This document shows, piece by piece, positions 1 to 8,465 of a stretch of 64,000 nt of DNA (position 1 is its first letter; each line of letters opens with the position of its first letter). Location of the stretch: assembly GCA_001247695.2 (NCBI GenBank), contig LGRX02027067.1, positions 29,652-93,651 on the forward strand, read 5' to 3'. This DNA is from Cymbomonas tetramitiformis. Its lineage: Eukaryota > Chlorophyta > Pyramimonadophyceae > Pyramimonadales > Pyramimonadaceae. Below the pieces are notes generated by a model. The model did no database searches, was not told where the DNA came from, and saw only the letters and a list, made by a program, of their open reading frames with translations. The position numbers and the translations under genes are program-made.

Positions 1-1122
1 GACGCTCATAACGTTAACGGCTTCAAGCATGGCGTTACGGAAATACACAACATCACCATCGTTGGTGCTCGTGATAGTGCATTCAAGCTCTTCATCGAAC
101 TATACAAGCGTGATGAAGAGTATATTTGCAACTGGTTCGTGGAGACTTGGTGGGGCAAGTGGGGTGGGTGGGTTCTCGGCTTCATGCCAGAAGGGATCCA
201 ATCTACGCAGAATAGTCCCGAGTGCGTGAATAGACACGTGAAAGACGAGATGACCCTGCGTAAGCAACTCCAACTCGAGGTATTCCATCCTTCTGCGCTA
301 AAATACATGCACGAGGAGACGATCTACGACGGGCAACACCCAATACCTACGACTCCAGTTATTACACAAGCTATTTGGCGGGAGGCGCTACTTATGATTG
401 ACAACAACATGCTCGAGCTTATGACGCGCACGACCGGCGTCTTGGGGGTTACAGACAGTCCTTCCTATGTCGTTCCCTCCCTTAAGACCTTCGAGAAGTT
501 GAGTGCTTCCACTATCGCGGATAAAAGGAAAGAGATTGCTCCCCTTGTGGTAAAGTTCCTCGCCCTTATGCGCGACCCTGAACACCCTCCAGCGACGGTT
601 GTCACCTTCGAGCAGTTCATGGACACCTACAAGTCTTTTGTGATCTTACGACCATTGGACGCTAATAACGTCACCGAATTTGGGCACCACTGGTGTATGT
701 GCCCTATCTACGCGGAGAGCGTCACGTGTGCATGTAGTATTGCTGTTGGCTTATTCAAAGGGAAGTTTAAGGCGCCTCTTGAAAAACATCTCGACATAAT
801 TGGCCGACACCCACAAGTGGGACGCCCGAGAAAACCGGTTGGCGCCTTGAAAAGGCAACCCCTTGGGAAGATCACCGCGAAACTGAAACGGGAAGCATCC
901 AAGCGAGCGCGCGAGGTGGTAGAGCTAGACATGGAAGCTAGATGCTCGCAGCAAGTTCCTAAAAGTTTATCGTGCGAACTGTGCGGTGAAGAAGACAACG
1001 GAGATGAAATGCTGTTATGCGACGTGTGCAATAAGGGCTTCCATATTTTTTGCTTGCGTCCAAGCCTAAGCAAGATCCCAGCAGGAACATGGTTGTGCGG
1101 ACTATGCGTAGCTAAGGAATAG
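1..1122 (+). CDS. MULE-type transposase C-terminal part with SWIM-like and PHD fingers (5' partial)
   Basis: The reading frame is open from base 1, so the gene starts outside the window; the first internal ATG at 139 is not the natural start. The N-terminal visible part has the MULE/FAR1-type signature in which Trp-rich sequence is followed by an Asn-Ser-Pro-Glu-x-x-Asn-Arg-His segment (about 205-235), which normally follows the last catalytic Glu. A SWIM-like Cys cluster (C-M-C ... C-A-C, about 693-735) comes next, then a basic stretch with an AT-hook-like GRPRKP (about 820-840). The last 50 residues form a C4HC3 PHD finger (about 970-1113). In this family the protein cuts and pastes DNA in the nucleus; a PHD finger suggests histone-tail reading. 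The fusion may target insertion to certain chromatin, which is inference. Catalytic residues lie mostly outside the window. Confidence 0.72.
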   Translation, partial: DAHNVNGFKHGVTEIHNITIVGARDSAFKLFIELYKRDEEYICNWFVETWWGKWGGWVLGFMPEGIQSTQNSPECVNRHVKDEMTLRKQLQLEVFHPSALKYMHEETIYDGQHPIPTTPVITQAIWREALLMIDNNMLELMTRTTGVLGVTDSPSYVVPSLKTFEKLSASTIADKRKEIAPLVVKFLALMRDPEHPPATVVTFEQFMDTYKSFVILRPLDANNVTEFGHHWCMCPIYAESVTCACSIAVGLFKGKFKAPLEKHLDIIGRHPQVGRPRKPVGALKRQPLGKITAKLKREASKRAREVVELDMEARCSQQVPKSLSCELCGEEDNGDEMLLCDVCNKGFHIFCLRPSLSKIPAGTWLCGLCVAKE

Positions 1123-1235
1123 ACAATTTTCTTAAGGTGTACATACGTGTAATAGCAAGTATTAATATTTTGTGTACACACTATTCTCAAGTATTTTTTT
1201 GAATCAATCTAGCAACCTCTGTACTTTGCTTTACT

Positions 1236-1520
1236 TTATAAAAATTCCCACTTGGCCCAGGAGGTGAAGTAAATATCCGTGGTAGCATGTGGTAGCCAAA
1301 TGTTCTTGAAGCAACTTTTGCAAGTGAGCCGGTCAGGTTGTGGCAAGGGAATATCGGCTAGGTCCCTACCCACTACCGCCCACCTTGCAAGGAACCGCTC
1401 GTGGTCGGGGTACCCTTCAAAATTGTTGGCGAAAGATTGTTGCAGGTCTTGCAAGTCCCGGTTGAACCGAGCGCGGAGCCACGCTTTCCGTTCGCAGTGG
1501 TCGCAACATGGTTGGGGCAT
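1236..1520 (-). CDS. Small Cys-rich protein, unknown
   Basis: About 95 residues if read from the ATG at 1520; the frame stays open to 1628, but that extension is AT-rich and looks untranslated. Two CxxC pairs (near the N-terminus, and a C-K-S-C about 30 residues before the end) suggest a small zinc-binding fold. It lies between a transposase fragment and another Cys-containing unknown, so it may be transposon cargo. I do not recognise a family, and no function is proposed. Coding status rests on base composition and the Cys pairs only. Confidence 0.35.
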   Translation of the reverse strand: MPQPCCDHCERKAWLRARFNRDLQDLQQSFANNFEGYPDHERFLARWAVVGRDLADIPLPQPDRLTCKSCFKNIWLPHATTDIYFTSWAKWEFL

Positions 1521-1717
1521 ACTTGTTTCGTACTTTAACAAAGTTTCCTTGGGTCGATAAGTGATGGTAAGATGCGAACACAAGGGAGTATGTATGCGAA
1601 CAACGTGATATGTTATTATATAGTACACGCTATACGATATCTTATACCATATACGTTATAGACGCTATTGTATTTGACTAAACCTATTTGACTAAGTCTT
1701 AGCCCGCAAATAAAAAA

Positions 1718-2218
1718 ATGAACAGAGTAATAAATAGGGACGAGGACTATCAATCTTCCAGAGGCTACCTACCCGCCCCGTACAATTGCCTTTGGCAAAA
1801 GCACGTCGTGGTCCGCGGGCAAGACGAGAACCCTACGAAGGATCCCCACTATGGACTCACTCGCCCCAACAAGCGGTGCGAGTTGCATAAGGTCCTCATA
1901 TGCATGGTTGAGTATGGGGAGGCTGGCGTTTGGCCATTAGAGTTTCCTTTCGATTGTTTCCCAATGCTCGACCACTACGCTGTCGACAACCGCAAGCAGG
2001 GTGCGTGGGTGTGGTGCGAGGAGATCGCAACCACTCGCATTGTTTTCCACGACCATGGAAACGACGACGATGGAAAATTCACCTCCCTTGTGTCGTACAA
2101 GTTGTGCAGCAAGTGCGCTAAAACTTGTCAGAGGATGGTGGTGCCTCTCGAGAGGCACGAGCGCAATGCAAGTTTGAATATTTCTGAACGTTTGAACGTC
2201 GAGTTCGAGCTTATATAG
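1718..2218 (+). CDS. Hypothetical Cys-containing protein, 166 aa
   Basis: A clear open frame with balanced amino-acid use, rich in Trp, His and Cys, ending in a C-x2-C-x4-C cluster (C-S-K-C-A-K-T-C, about 2105-2130) followed by a basic, coil-like tail. The ATG at 1718 is the first in frame, preceded by an A-rich stretch. A second overlapping frame (1930-2121) is a shadow. No family is recognised; the clustered Cys suggest metal binding. It shares the small Cys-rich character of the genes at 1236-1520 and 6177-6917, which may be related cargo of one element. Confidence 0.45.
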   Translation: MNRVINRDEDYQSSRGYLPAPYNCLWQKHVVVRGQDENPTKDPHYGLTRPNKRCELHKVLICMVEYGEAGVWPLEFPFDCFPMLDHYAVDNRKQGAWVWCEEIATTRIVFHDHGNDDDGKFTSLVSYKLCSKCAKTCQRMVVPLERHERNASLNISERLNVEFELI

Positions 2219-2394
2219 GATAGTAAATTAGCAAAGACTAGTAGCGATAACGAGCAAGTACAACAAACAAATATTATTTGATTGCCAAAACAAGTAATGA
2301 TATATATCAACTTGTAAATGTAAATGTTTTTTTCACGTGGCTAAGCATGGCATACACGTATTGTACCCCTATTTCACTAAGCCTAATCTAATAC

Positions 2395-3210
2395 TTATCT
2401 CCTACCACGCTTCCGCGCACCCTCCGCTTCACGCCTTCGCTTGTTCGTGACTTTGTCCAAGCACTTCATAACGTCTGCCCCCAAAGTATTGAGCACTTTC
2501 ACGTTGGCATCGTCCACCGTGGGGGCGAGGTCCGTGCCCGCGAGGAAGTACTTGACGTACTCCTTGGCAGCGAAGTCGAGAAAACCCCAGTGGATGGGCG
2601 AGTTGACTGGGTTAAGCTGCACATCCGGGTCGTATGAGGCCACGTCCTTCAAGGCCAAGTTGGCGGAGAACACTATTCGGGGCGTGCCATCCGCATTGGA
2701 CACCCCTTGGTGAACCCCCCCCACAACGGCGCACTCGCCCAACTCCACTTTCTCCTTCCCCCCAACGTTCACCGCGAAGGCGTCGAGGGTTTCTTTCGGG
2801 AGCATTAGAGCGCGCTGCTCACGGAAAGCTGTATCGCAGTTCAGCCTCAAGTTCTCTTGCGTCGATTGGCCTAATAGGTCAATCGACGCTTCCAACGACG
2901 GGGTTGGCGCAGAGCACACCCTTGTTGGGGAACATGGGCCCAAGTAGGCGACGATCGCCAAGTGCTGGGCGGGCGCGGTGAGGGGCTGGTTCAACGGCTG
3001 GTCAAGATGCCAAGGTTGCCACCCCCTTAGGGACGAGAGGACCTTCCCCGAATTCTCTGCAACCAGGTCGTCGTTGATTAAAAACGCTTTGTTCTCGACG
3101 GTGTACGAGTTACGTAGCTTTTCTAATACTTGCGTCTCCACCTCGTTGACGAAGACGTTCAAGTGCTTCCGATCTTCGTCGTCGAGGAAGTTGTCGTAGA
3201 AGTCCGTCAA
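2395..3210 (-). CDS. Putative 2-oxoglutarate/Fe(II) dioxygenase domain (C-terminal part of a frameshifted gene)
   Basis: A 271-codon frame with a candidate iron triad: H-x-D (His-Leu-Asp, bases 3001-3009) after a Gln-Pro-Trp context, a distal His in a GG-V-H-Q-G motif (2710-2712), and an Arg about 11 residues later (2677-2679) that would hold the 2-oxoglutarate carboxylate. The order and spacing suit the double-stranded beta-helix of these oxygenases. The tail is very basic (K/R-rich, about 2400-2460), suggesting nucleic-acid contact or nuclear targeting. There is no ATG at the start, only TTG next to a run of ten G (minus strand); the gene at 3207-3635 runs into the same run from upstream, so the two are probably one gene broken by one base. 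Substrate unknown; other members act on DNA, RNA, protein or small molecules. Confidence 0.45.
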   Translation of the reverse strand: MTDFYDNFLDDEDRKHLNVFVNEVETQVLEKLRNSYTVENKAFLINDDLVAENSGKVLSSLRGWQPWHLDQPLNQPLTAPAQHLAIVAYLGPCSPTRVCSAPTPSLEASIDLLGQSTQENLRLNCDTAFREQRALMLPKETLDAFAVNVGGKEKVELGECAVVGGVHQGVSNADGTPRIVFSANLALKDVASYDPDVQLNPVNSPIHWGFLDFAAKEYVKYFLAGTDLAPTVDDANVKVLNTLGADVMKCLDKVTNKRRREAEGARKRGRR

Positions 3211-3635
3211 TATTCCCCCCCCCCGTGTTTCGCGGTTTCATGAAACACCTCTAGCTTTCCTCCGGTAAGGGTTACGATTCCGCTAGGAAGTTTGTCCCAA
3301 TCCGGCACCTTGTGCAAGGCTTCCCGCCACATAAGCGAATAGCGCCTTTCCAGATGTTGTCGCGACTCTTCGGGTAAAGACACCACGAAGTTGTTTGCGA
3401 AGCCTATTGCTCGCGTACGATCGAAGTCGTCCAAATATTTTTCTTTGCCTCTTGCGGGTTTCTTTGACTGTCCGCTGCATTTTGCGCATCGCAGCTCGCC
3501 CTTGCCTCTTTTTATCCGGGTGCAGCGTTTGCCCTCGTGGTCCATAGTCGACGGGTCTTGCTTGCATTCAATGAGCTTTCCCTTCTTGTTTAACTGTCCG
3601 CATTCGCAGATCTCGGCAAGTGTTGATTGTTCCAT
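3207..3635 (-). CDS. Zinc-binding N-terminal part of the dioxygenase-like gene
   Basis: 142 codons from an ATG at 3635. The first 60 residues hold Cys pairs (C-E-C ... C ... C ... C-A-K-C), probably a zinc-binding module, followed by a basic linker and a helical segment. The frame ends at a TGA just after ten consecutive G (bases 3211-3220 read on the minus strand). One extra G would put it in frame with the 271-codon dioxygenase-like frame, giving a protein of about 410 residues. This could be a sequencing length error at the homopolymer, transcriptional slippage or a real inactivating indel. The gene diverges from 4176-5498 across the palindrome-rich gap. Confidence 0.45.
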   Translation of the reverse strand: MEQSTLAEICECGQLNKKGKLIECKQDPSTMDHEGKRCTRIKRGKGELRCAKCSGQSKKPARGKEKYLDDFDRTRAIGFANNFVVSLPEESRQHLERRYSLMWREALHKVPDWDKLPSGIVTLTGGKLEVFHETAKHGGGEY

Positions 3636-3712
3636 AGTCGTTACGATTTACGTTCGGGTTATAATAAATTTCAACTTTCACTAAAGGAAATAAAAGCGCC
3701 ACTAACTTGCAT

Positions 3713-4076
3713 ATTCACGGCCGTGAATTCCAGATTCACGGCCGTGAATTCCATATTCCGAATGGAACCAAAAACCGTTCGATTTTAATCGAACGGTTTT
3801 TGGTTACATTCGGAAAGATTCACGGCCGTGAATGACAGGGATATATGACCGACCTGTTTTCATCTCATGCCCTTCACACGGGTGCTGTGTCACGCGACGG
3901 GGAGTTCGGGACGACGGCGATAAACGGTGCATGCGCCCGCCTTACCCCTTCCAGATTCATGGCCGTGAATTCCATATGTCCGAATGGAACCAAAAACCGT
4001 TAGATTTTAATCGAACGGTTTTTGGTTCCATTCGGAAAGATTCACGGCCGTGAATCTAAAATTCACGGCCGTGAAT
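3713..4076. repeat. Nested palindromic cluster in a divergent intergenic region
   Basis: The 16-bp perfect palindrome ATTCACGGCCGTGAAT occurs at 3713, 3734, 3818, 4040 and 4061, and once with one change at 3955. Two long hairpins with arms of about 28 nt (3756-3815 and 3979-4036) sit between the copies. The order is P-P-hairpin-P, then about 120 bp of unique sequence, then P-hairpin-P-P, so the whole block is itself an inverted repeat around about 3895. It lies between the divergent genes ending at 3635 and beginning at 4176. It may be a palindromic MITE or a set of binding sites for a dimeric factor controlling both genes. Confidence 0.8.
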
Positions 4077-4175
4077 AACTGGGATACCGTTTCTGGCGCG
4101 ACTCGGAAAGTTGCAAGGGGGAAGTATTTTGAGAAACAAGTTGCCGATTTACGACCGATTGTGACTAACTAAAAG

Positions 4176-5498
4176 ATGCCTCGTGATAAGTGCGGTGTAT
4201 GCTGTCCGAAAGCACCTAGCAAGCAAGATTTACGGCGAGTAGTGGCAATGATATTGGGACCGTATGCAAAGCTCGAAGAGATACGCCCAATTTACTGGCC
4301 TGCGCAATTCGAGTCCATAGGCGGAAGAAATGGGTATTCGCAATATAAAGTTGGAGAGCTCTTGATTTTGTTGAAATCATATTTCGTACATATCTTAGGG
4401 AGTGAGAATGCAATTAAAGAAGGTCAACTTGCTTTATTTTTTTCCGCGTTAGCTTCAATCCGGCCTACGAACAGCGGGCTCGAAGTGTGCTGTGATAGGC
4501 ATAATACAATGGTAGCTTACGACGCATGGGTGGACGAAATCTTTTTTTCAAACCAGTCGCCAACACTCTCCGATGTATGCCAACCTACTGAACCCATAGG
4601 GCAAAACAATGTGAACGCGGAGATTGCGACATGCGACGAGATTGAACCGTATGAAACAACGGAGCGCGTTGTGGACAACAATGCGAACGACAATGCAAAC
4701 GACGACAACGCGAGGAAGTTGTTTCCGAAACGAAAACGGAGTGCGTTGTCAACGAGGTGTGCTCCTATGAAAAATTTACCATTTAAAATAACGATACCAA
4801 GGGTATGTGATAAAGGCACTAGTTTTTATCCCACAATCGCACAACAATACACGCCTCTATTAGCAGTTATTGGCAGTTTGTTTCACGGAAAAAAAATTGG
4901 GGATTTTTGCTGTGGTAAGGGACCTCGCTACGTTTACAACAACCTAGTTCGGTTCAAACCGAAGACGATCTTTCTGAGCGATAAGCATCCTGCGCAAGGC
5001 ATAAGACGCCTAGACTTAGAGAAAATCAAGTGGGAAGAATTCAACCCGCAAGTAGACATCATAATATCGTCCTTGCCATATGCAAGAGGGAAGTGCGAAC
5101 CTTTGTTAGCTGCGTGTCTTCAATCCAACGCCTCGATCGTGTGTTTGAAGCTATTGCATTCGTTCGAACGTCCTGTGGTTGGGGATAGTAGAGCTAGTGC
5201 GTTCCAAAGACTTGGCTTAAAGATTTTGCTACCGCCTGCAAAGTATCCGGGGTTCGACCGTAGTTTAGGAGAAGTTGAAGCCTGGTATATTTTTTTCAAC
5301 TCAGCGACAACAAAAGTTTTACTAAAGAAAAGTGTTAGTGAGTTTCACAAATTGCTGTACAAAGACAGAGGATACCCGGAAAGTGCTGGGAGCGTACCTT
5401 TTATTTATGATGGCGTAGAGCACAACGTTGCATCTTTCAAGGATCGAGGACTTATTTTGTGGGATTCGCGGAAACAGGCGGCCGGTGCTCATAAGTGA
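4176..5498 (+). CDS. DNA-methyltransferase-like protein, 440 aa
   Basis: The C-terminal half looks like a Rossmann-type SAM-dependent methyltransferase: an I-G-D-F-C-C-G-K-G-P glycine-rich motif I (about 4897-4930), an acidic residue after the next strand (S-D-K-H), and S-S-L-P-Y (about 5067-5081) where amino-methylating DNA enzymes have (D/N/S)PP(Y/F). The N-terminal half has a Cys-rich start (C-x2-C-C) and an Asn/Asp-rich linker with a basic KRKR stretch, a likely nuclear signal. The motif order fits an N6-adenine or N4-cytosine enzyme, but SLPY is a variant and activity is uncertain. The next gene overlaps it by 71 nt in another frame and encodes a dioxygenase, so the two may be coexpressed or translated as one product through a frameshift or splice. 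Confidence 0.5.
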   Translation: MPRDKCGVCCPKAPSKQDLRRVVAMILGPYAKLEEIRPIYWPAQFESIGGRNGYSQYKVGELLILLKSYFVHILGSENAIKEGQLALFFSALASIRPTNSGLEVCCDRHNTMVAYDAWVDEIFFSNQSPTLSDVCQPTEPIGQNNVNAEIATCDEIEPYETTERVVDNNANDNANDDNARKLFPKRKRSALSTRCAPMKNLPFKITIPRVCDKGTSFYPTIAQQYTPLLAVIGSLFHGKKIGDFCCGKGPRYVYNNLVRFKPKTIFLSDKHPAQGIRRLDLEKIKWEEFNPQVDIIISSLPYARGKCEPLLAACLQSNASIVCLKLLHSFERPVVGDSRASAFQRLGLKILLPPAKYPGFDRSLGEVEAWYIFFNSATTKVLLKKSVSEFHKLLYKDRGYPESAGSVPFIYDGVEHNVASFKDRGLILWDSRKQAAGAHK

Positions 5499-6180
5499 TA
5501 ACCAAAGGCTAAAGGTGCTACTCACGGAATTTGAAGCAACGTTGCATGCACAAACGTGCAAGATAATAGAGCGTGGCTGCGCAAACGAGGCAAAAGGCAA
5601 GAAAGGAGGGAAGGAGGGATGGAATGTTGGGTGGTGGTTTAACATGGGGAGAACAGTGCAGCAAGAGGGGTTTGCCCCTAAGCTAGATGGCACATGTGCT
5701 TTCGGGACGCCCCACCCTTGGCACAAGAAAAAAGGAGTTTACATGGACGATCCGCTAACAAGTGCAAGCAAGCCGTATTGGAAGAAAGAGCTTTACATCC
5801 TAGCAGGTCAAATCTTAGAAATAATAGACGCGGATTACAAGCGAGACGGCGATTGGTGCTTGTATGTGTCGTGCATGCTAGCCGGGAAGTGCGAAGTGAA
5901 GCGACACGAGGACAGAAAAGATGTGTCACATCAATACATAATTTTTCTTGGAAACTACAAGAACGCGGTTCTGGAGATGGAGTCGCCTAGAGAGGATAGC
6001 AAGGGCACCCTTCTCCAATTCTCTGAAAGCCATAAGGTTTTAAAGTGCGATGCGCGGTGCAAACATAGAGTAGCTTCTGAAGGTTTTGAGGGAGTGCGCT
6101 ATTGCGTTACTTTATACAAAATGTATGATAGGCGTCTAAGCAAACCAGCCCCGGTGTATTGGCCACCACATTATATTTAA
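5428..6180 (+). CDS. TET/JBP-like 2-oxoglutarate/Fe(II) dioxygenase
   Basis: The C-terminal 120 residues carry the pattern of the TET/JBP and related nucleic-acid dioxygenases: H-E-D (bases 5904-5912) as HxD, then a hydrophobic strand with F-L-G-N-Y, a distal His (6064-6066) in a C-K-H-R-V context, and G-V-R-Y (Arg at 6097-6099) about 11 residues later. Enzymes of this type oxidise 5-methylcytosine or thymine in DNA using O2 and 2-oxoglutarate. The frame overlaps the upstream methyltransferase-like gene; the region before about 5499 may not be translated. A writer next to an eraser-type oxygenase suggests a small base-modification cassette. The alternative is an AlkB- or prolyl-hydroxylase-like member. 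It converges with 6177-6917 and the two stop codons overlap. Confidence 0.55.
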   Translation: MHLSRIEDLFCGIRGNRRPVLISDNQRLKVLLTEFEATLHAQTCKIIERGCANEAKGKKGGKEGWNVGWWFNMGRTVQQEGFAPKLDGTCAFGTPHPWHKKKGVYMDDPLTSASKPYWKKELYILAGQILEIIDADYKRDGDWCLYVSCMLAGKCEVKRHEDRKDVSHQYIIFLGNYKNAVLEMESPREDSKGTLLQFSESHKVLKCDARCKHRVASEGFEGVRYCVTLYKMYDRRLSKPAPVYWPPHYI

Positions 6181-6917
6181 CGTACAACAGTGCAAGGTAA
6201 GAACTCCTCTGCGAAATCAGGAGAGTCAACCATAACGTATTTGCATAGACTCACCCCCGTAGGTGATGAAGCACACCATTCGTGCCTTAAATCGTACCCC
6301 CTATTGTGCACAGTTAGTTCTGAAGCACAACTTGCACAAAGTTTGCCAATAGTGTTTCCACATTGCCTAATTGTAAGCATAGCGCCCGCTGAGCAATGGT
6401 GGACGCTACGGTGCTCCCTAGTAGCTAATAGTGATAACCAATACAAGAATCGAGCCATGTATGACATGTTTCTTTCCCGGTTGTATAACACCGATAAGAA
6501 AGTTTGCAAAATATCGTCGAGTTGCCACCCTGCAACATGGTTAGTGTAGTGAAACAAGGGAAACGACCCAGAGAACAAGTGTCGCTGGCACGGTGAATAT
6601 CCCCAGTTCCCACGTGAAGGTACAACCCCTCCCCAAGGCATACCCTCCGTGTATTCGAGATACACATAGCGGTTACGAAAGTCCCATATAGGGTTACCGT
6701 CACTATCGTCACTCTCCCATAGGTTCACAGTGTCTGTATACTTTAGCCGGAAGCCAGTTTGGACATACGCGTCGAATACAGTGCCTTTGAAAGCTGTGGG
6801 TTGATAGTGGGGGGCCTTATTTTCAAGCAGAACACGCCGGGAGTGTCTATTACAACGGCGCCCACCATTATCACAAGTGAGACAAACCTTCTTGAAGCTT
6901 TTTGGAGGCTTCCTCAT
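6177..6917 (-). CDS. Hypothetical Cys/His-rich protein, 246 aa
   Basis: A long open frame with several Cys/His groups: C-x2-C near the N-terminus followed by C-x2-H, and C-x2-C plus further Cys and His near the C-terminus. Trp and Tyr are frequent in the middle. It starts at an ATG at 6917 and its stop overlaps the stop of the convergent dioxygenase. I recognise no family. The Cys/His pattern suggests structural zinc sites, and the setting suggests cargo of the same gene island. Confidence 0.45.
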   Translation of the reverse strand: MRKPPKSFKKVCLTCDNGGRRCNRHSRRVLLENKAPHYQPTAFKGTVFDAYVQTGFRLKYTDTVNLWESDDSDGNPIWDFRNRYVYLEYTEGMPWGGVVPSRGNWGYSPCQRHLFSGSFPLFHYTNHVAGWQLDDILQTFLSVLYNRERNMSYMARFLYWLSLLATREHRSVHHCSAGAMLTIRQCGNTIGKLCASCASELTVHNRGYDLRHEWCASSPTGVSLCKYVMVDSPDFAEEFLPCTVVR

Positions 6918-7374
6918 GATGGCAAGCGGGAACTACAGCGTTTGACCTGTGTGCACATTATTTGAACACTTTGAACACGAGTCGTGAAAAGGACCACCGG
7001 TAATAGCCGGATGACATAAAGAAAACTTAATCTAAATTCACAAGAAATTGAGTTAATCTAAAATCACAAAGAAATAATCTAATTTAATTATTTTTCCGTG
7101 CCGATGCTCCAAATAGGACAGGAAGCGTATCAAGCGCCTCAGTTGCCTCAAACCTCCCAGCCTCCGTTGTTGCAGCAAACCTTCCAGCCTATGCAACCGC
7201 AGCAACCCCAGCCCTTCTTGCTCCAACAACCCCAGCGGTTACGGCGGCAGAGCGGCTCCGGCATTGCAGGCGGCTCAGCTCCAGCAGACCCGGCCCGGCG
7301 CAACACCTTCTCGCAAGCTCCCGCACTTTGCATGCAGTGCCCCCATGCTCCTTCGGCAACCACAGGCCCGACAG

Positions 7375-7425
7375 CTCCAGCAACTCCAGCAGCTCCAGCA
7401 GCTCCAGCAACTCCAGCAACTGCAG
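7375..7425. repeat. Short CAG/CTC-type tandem repeat
   Basis: Degenerate 9-bp units (CTCCAGCAA / CTCCAGCAG) are repeated about six times. They sit in a Pro/Gln/Ala-rich stretch (7098-7454) that is open in several frames because of the repeat. I do not call a gene here; the surrounding 7000-7460 is low-complexity sequence. Confidence 0.75.
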
Positions 7426-7582
7426 CCCACGCCATTGAATACCATGACCTCTGACTTGGGTACAACACTTGCGCTGCAATGACTGTCAGCTTGAGCAGTG
7501 GCGCCTTTCGACACATTACAACGTGCGCAACATGGAACGTGGAAGAAGAGACCATGGGTTCGCCAGTTGGCGCTTCGTTCGT

Positions 7583-7905
7583 CGCACCCGGTCTCTTTTA
7601 GTTTTTGAATTGATGGCGCGCGATGGAGAATACCCCGACCGTGCTGGTAACCAGTGGATTACCCCGCGGACCATGATTGTGCCTGCAGACATTCCTGGCG
7701 GGACTCCAGGCTCTCATTGGACGCTTTTTTATATGCTCGAGTGTCCCCGCCGCTGGACTCAGCCGACCTGTAACTGTTGTAGGCCGTTCGGTAACTCTGA
7801 ACGTTTTGAGCAACTCGCTACCGCATGCAGTTGTGAGACGTCCGGTCTCATTTAGTTTTTAAATTGGTGGAGCGCGATGAAGACTACCCGGACCGTGCTG
7901 GTGAC
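7583..7905. repeat. Imperfect direct repeat pair, about 62 bp
   Basis: A segment of about 62 bp (7583-7655) is repeated with several differences at 7843-7905, about 250 bp apart. Both begin GGTCTC-TTTAG and end CCGTGCTGGT-ACC. A 128-codon frame (7469-7855) runs across the first copy, but its composition is not convincing. The pair looks like a partial duplication or remains of a mobile element. 7906-8465 has no recognisable gene. Confidence 0.6.
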
Positions 7906-8465
7906 CTTTATATATATAGTTTGTAGATAAACTTTACATTCAACCACTAGTCTTTCGTATATTACAAGTTGTCGTTATTGAGAACTGGTATACTTGATGT
8001 GCTTATTTTCTTGCCGTAGAAAAGTGTGTAAGTGTTTATTCTTGCCGTGTTCATGACGAGTGTGTGGACATCTCGAATCTTGCCATTAAACAAACCTTTA
8101 TAACACCCTGATTCAACTTACACCCTAAATGTGCTAAAGGAAATATTTCCGTCATCGTTTATAAATAAACTTTTCGCTCTTAGCATCACATGAAATATAA
8201 AGCTTCAAATCAATATTCAAAACAAAGTTACCGGCGCGCATGTTTTGCCTCCAGAGTTTAACACGACTTCACCTTTTCTAGTGCCCTTCGCCCCATCGCC
8301 TACTCGTCTTCGTGCATTGACCAACTACGTTCTCCATTGGTTTTTCACGTGCTTTCGCGGACCACTACTAACCACAAGTCCGGGTGGCCGGCCCCCCAGT
8401 TAGGTTCAAAACATACTTCTTTCCCCGCCAAGATCCCTAACTAACTTTCACTAACTTTCGATGTT

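Noticed and set aside
7098..7555. Gln/Pro-rich, Cys/Trp-rich and Leu-rich frames in 7.1-7.6 kb as genes
   Set aside because: All frames of a short tandem repeat are open on both strands; no folded domain is seen.
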